Below are positions 6,096 to 6,905 of a stretch of DNA of 6,905 bases, piece by piece. Under the pieces are notes generated by a model that searched no databases, was not told the DNA's origin, and saw nothing but the letters and a program-made list of their open reading frames with translations. Every line of letters begins with the position of its first letter. Positions within the stretch are counted from its first letter, which is position 1. Both the position numbers and the translations under genes were made by a program. The stretch spans positions 1-6,905 of the forward strand of contig JANYGE010000051.1 of the NCBI GenBank assembly GCA_025362535.1, written 5' to 3'. The DNA is from Hyphomicrobiales bacterium (GTDB lineage: Bacteria; Pseudomonadota; Alphaproteobacteria; Rhizobiales; Aestuariivirgaceae).

Positions 6096-6905
6096 TTGCG
6101 CACTGCTCCAAATGTAATGCCTCGCAACAAGTGCTTGCGTAGCAATATGGTGAACACCATGACAGGCAGCAGAAACAGTGTGGCACCAGCGGCCACGGCA
6201 GGCCAATCCTTGCCACCCACACCAATAATTGTGGGAATGAAGGGTGGTGCCGTTTGCGCGGTTCCTGACGTGAGCAACACAGCAAAGGCATATTCGTTCC
6301 ATGCAAAAATCAGGCAGAAAATGGCTGTTGAGGCAATGCCAGTTGCTGCTTGTGGCAGAACCACTTTGTAAAAAGCTTGGAAGCGCGTGTAACCATCGAT
6401 CAAAGCGGCCTCTTCATATTCAAGCGGAATCTCATCAATGAAGCCCTTGAGCAGCCAGACCGCCAGCGAGATATTTACCGCTGTGTAAAGCAGGATCATG
6501 CCCAGATGGGTGTCGCTCAAGCCCAAGGTGCGGAACATGAGAAACATAGGGATCGCAACTGCGATGGGCGGCATCATGCGGGTTGATAGAATGAAAAACA
6601 AAAGATCATCTTTGAGTGGAACTTTGAAGCGGCTGAAAGCATAAGCAGCCAAGGTTCCGAGAAATACGGAAAGGATGGTTGACCCAAAGCCAATGATCAC
6701 TGAGTTCAGAAAACGTTCGCCATAACGCGATGGCCCAACAATGGTCATGCCGCTATCATGTGCAATCCTATCATACCACGTTGAAGGGGCAGGCTGTGTG
6801 GTTTGATCATCGGTGTTGATACGCGTTCTTGTGGTGAACAAGTTCACATAGCCTTCCAGAGTAGGCTGGAACAGCACTTTTGGTGGATAAGCAATGGAAT
6901 CTGCA
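6092..6905 (-). CDS. ABC transporter inner-membrane permease, MalG/CarQ type, C-terminal 270 residues
   Basis: This is the membrane channel subunit of the importer. The frame is open to the right edge, so the start and first membrane helix are missing, probably some tens of residues. Visible residues (1 = codon at 6904) begin ADSIAYPP and PTLEGYVNLF, the usual region after the first helix of MalG-type permeases. Further membrane segments lie at about 66-88, 101-125, 133-153, 190-212 and 238-258. The EAA loop that docks on the ATPase is complete: EEAALIDG at 164-171 with LP at 183-184. The C-terminus ITFGAVRK is typical of carbohydrate permeases in this group. A loop of about 41 residues (24-64) before the next helix looks longer than usual and should be periplasmic. 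The stop overlaps the next start by 4 bp. A partner permease and a binding protein are expected upstream, outside the window. Confidence 0.93.
   Translation of the reverse strand, partial: ADSIAYPPKVLFQPTLEGYVNLFTTRTRINTDDQTTQPAPSTWYDRIAHDSGMTIVGPSRYGERFLNSVIIGFGSTILSVFLGTLAAYAFSRFKVPLKDDLLFFILSTRMMPPIAVAIPMFLMFRTLGLSDTHLGMILLYTAVNISLAVWLLKGFIDEIPLEYEEAALIDGYTRFQAFYKVVLPQAATGIASTAIFCLIFAWNEYAFAVLLTSGTAQTAPPFIPTIIGVGGKDWPAVAAGATLFLLPVMVFTILLRKHLLRGITFGAVRK

Noticed and set aside
6096..6302. Upstream extension of the small membrane protein to a 131-residue form
   Set aside because: The extra part lies within the permease coding sequence in another phase, has no ribosome site, and reads as Cys/His-rich noise. 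ATG 6095 with the ATGA overlap is the natural start.

Overview
The window looks like the chromosome or a large replicon of an alphaproteobacterium, most likely in the order Hyphomicrobiales (Rhizobiales). This is inferred from the style of the ABC-sugar permease and ATPases, the fused dihydroxyacetone kinase of Citrobacter type, and an autotransporter whose passenger-to-barrel junction resembles rhizobial and Brucella-group proteins. Coding DNA has moderate G+C and the main intergenic gap is visibly A+T-rich. No rRNA, tRNA, CRISPR array, insertion sequence or integrase was seen.

All supported genes lie on the minus strand, so the window reads right to left. From the right edge to 2172 there is one tightly packed operon. 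It holds the C-terminal 270 residues of a MalG/CarQ-type inner-membrane permease (6092-6905, start beyond the edge), a 62-residue two-helix membrane protein (5907-6095), two different MalK/UgpC-type ATPases (4806-5903 and 3818-4813), and a fused DhaK-DhaL dihydroxyacetone kinase (2172-3806). Junctions are a 4-bp ATGA overlap, a 3-nt gap, an 8-bp overlap and an 11-nt gap, so translational coupling is likely. The binding protein and the second permease are expected just beyond the right edge.

The operon can be read as an import-and-phosphorylate module. The ABC transporter brings in a small polyol or ketose, and the kinase phosphorylates dihydroxyacetone, or possibly a C4 ketose such as erythrulose, for central metabolism. 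Two distinct ATPases plus a small membrane protein recall the rhizobial glycerol ABC transporter (glpSTPQUV), but the gene order and the kinase differ. The real substrate cannot be read from the sequence.

A 397-nt non-coding gap (1775-2171) follows. It is A+T-rich from about 1800 to 2035 and carries several inverted repeats. Its right part (about 2036-2171) has gene-like composition but no convincing gene.

The left quarter (1-1774) is one unbroken minus-strand reading frame of 591 codons that runs off the left edge. It encodes the N-terminal part of a type V secreted autotransporter: an extended signal peptide, a beta-rich passenger with recurring FNN motifs, an autochaperone-like region, and the first residues of the junction to the outer-membrane beta-barrel, which lies outside the window. 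It is probably expressed separately from the transport operon.
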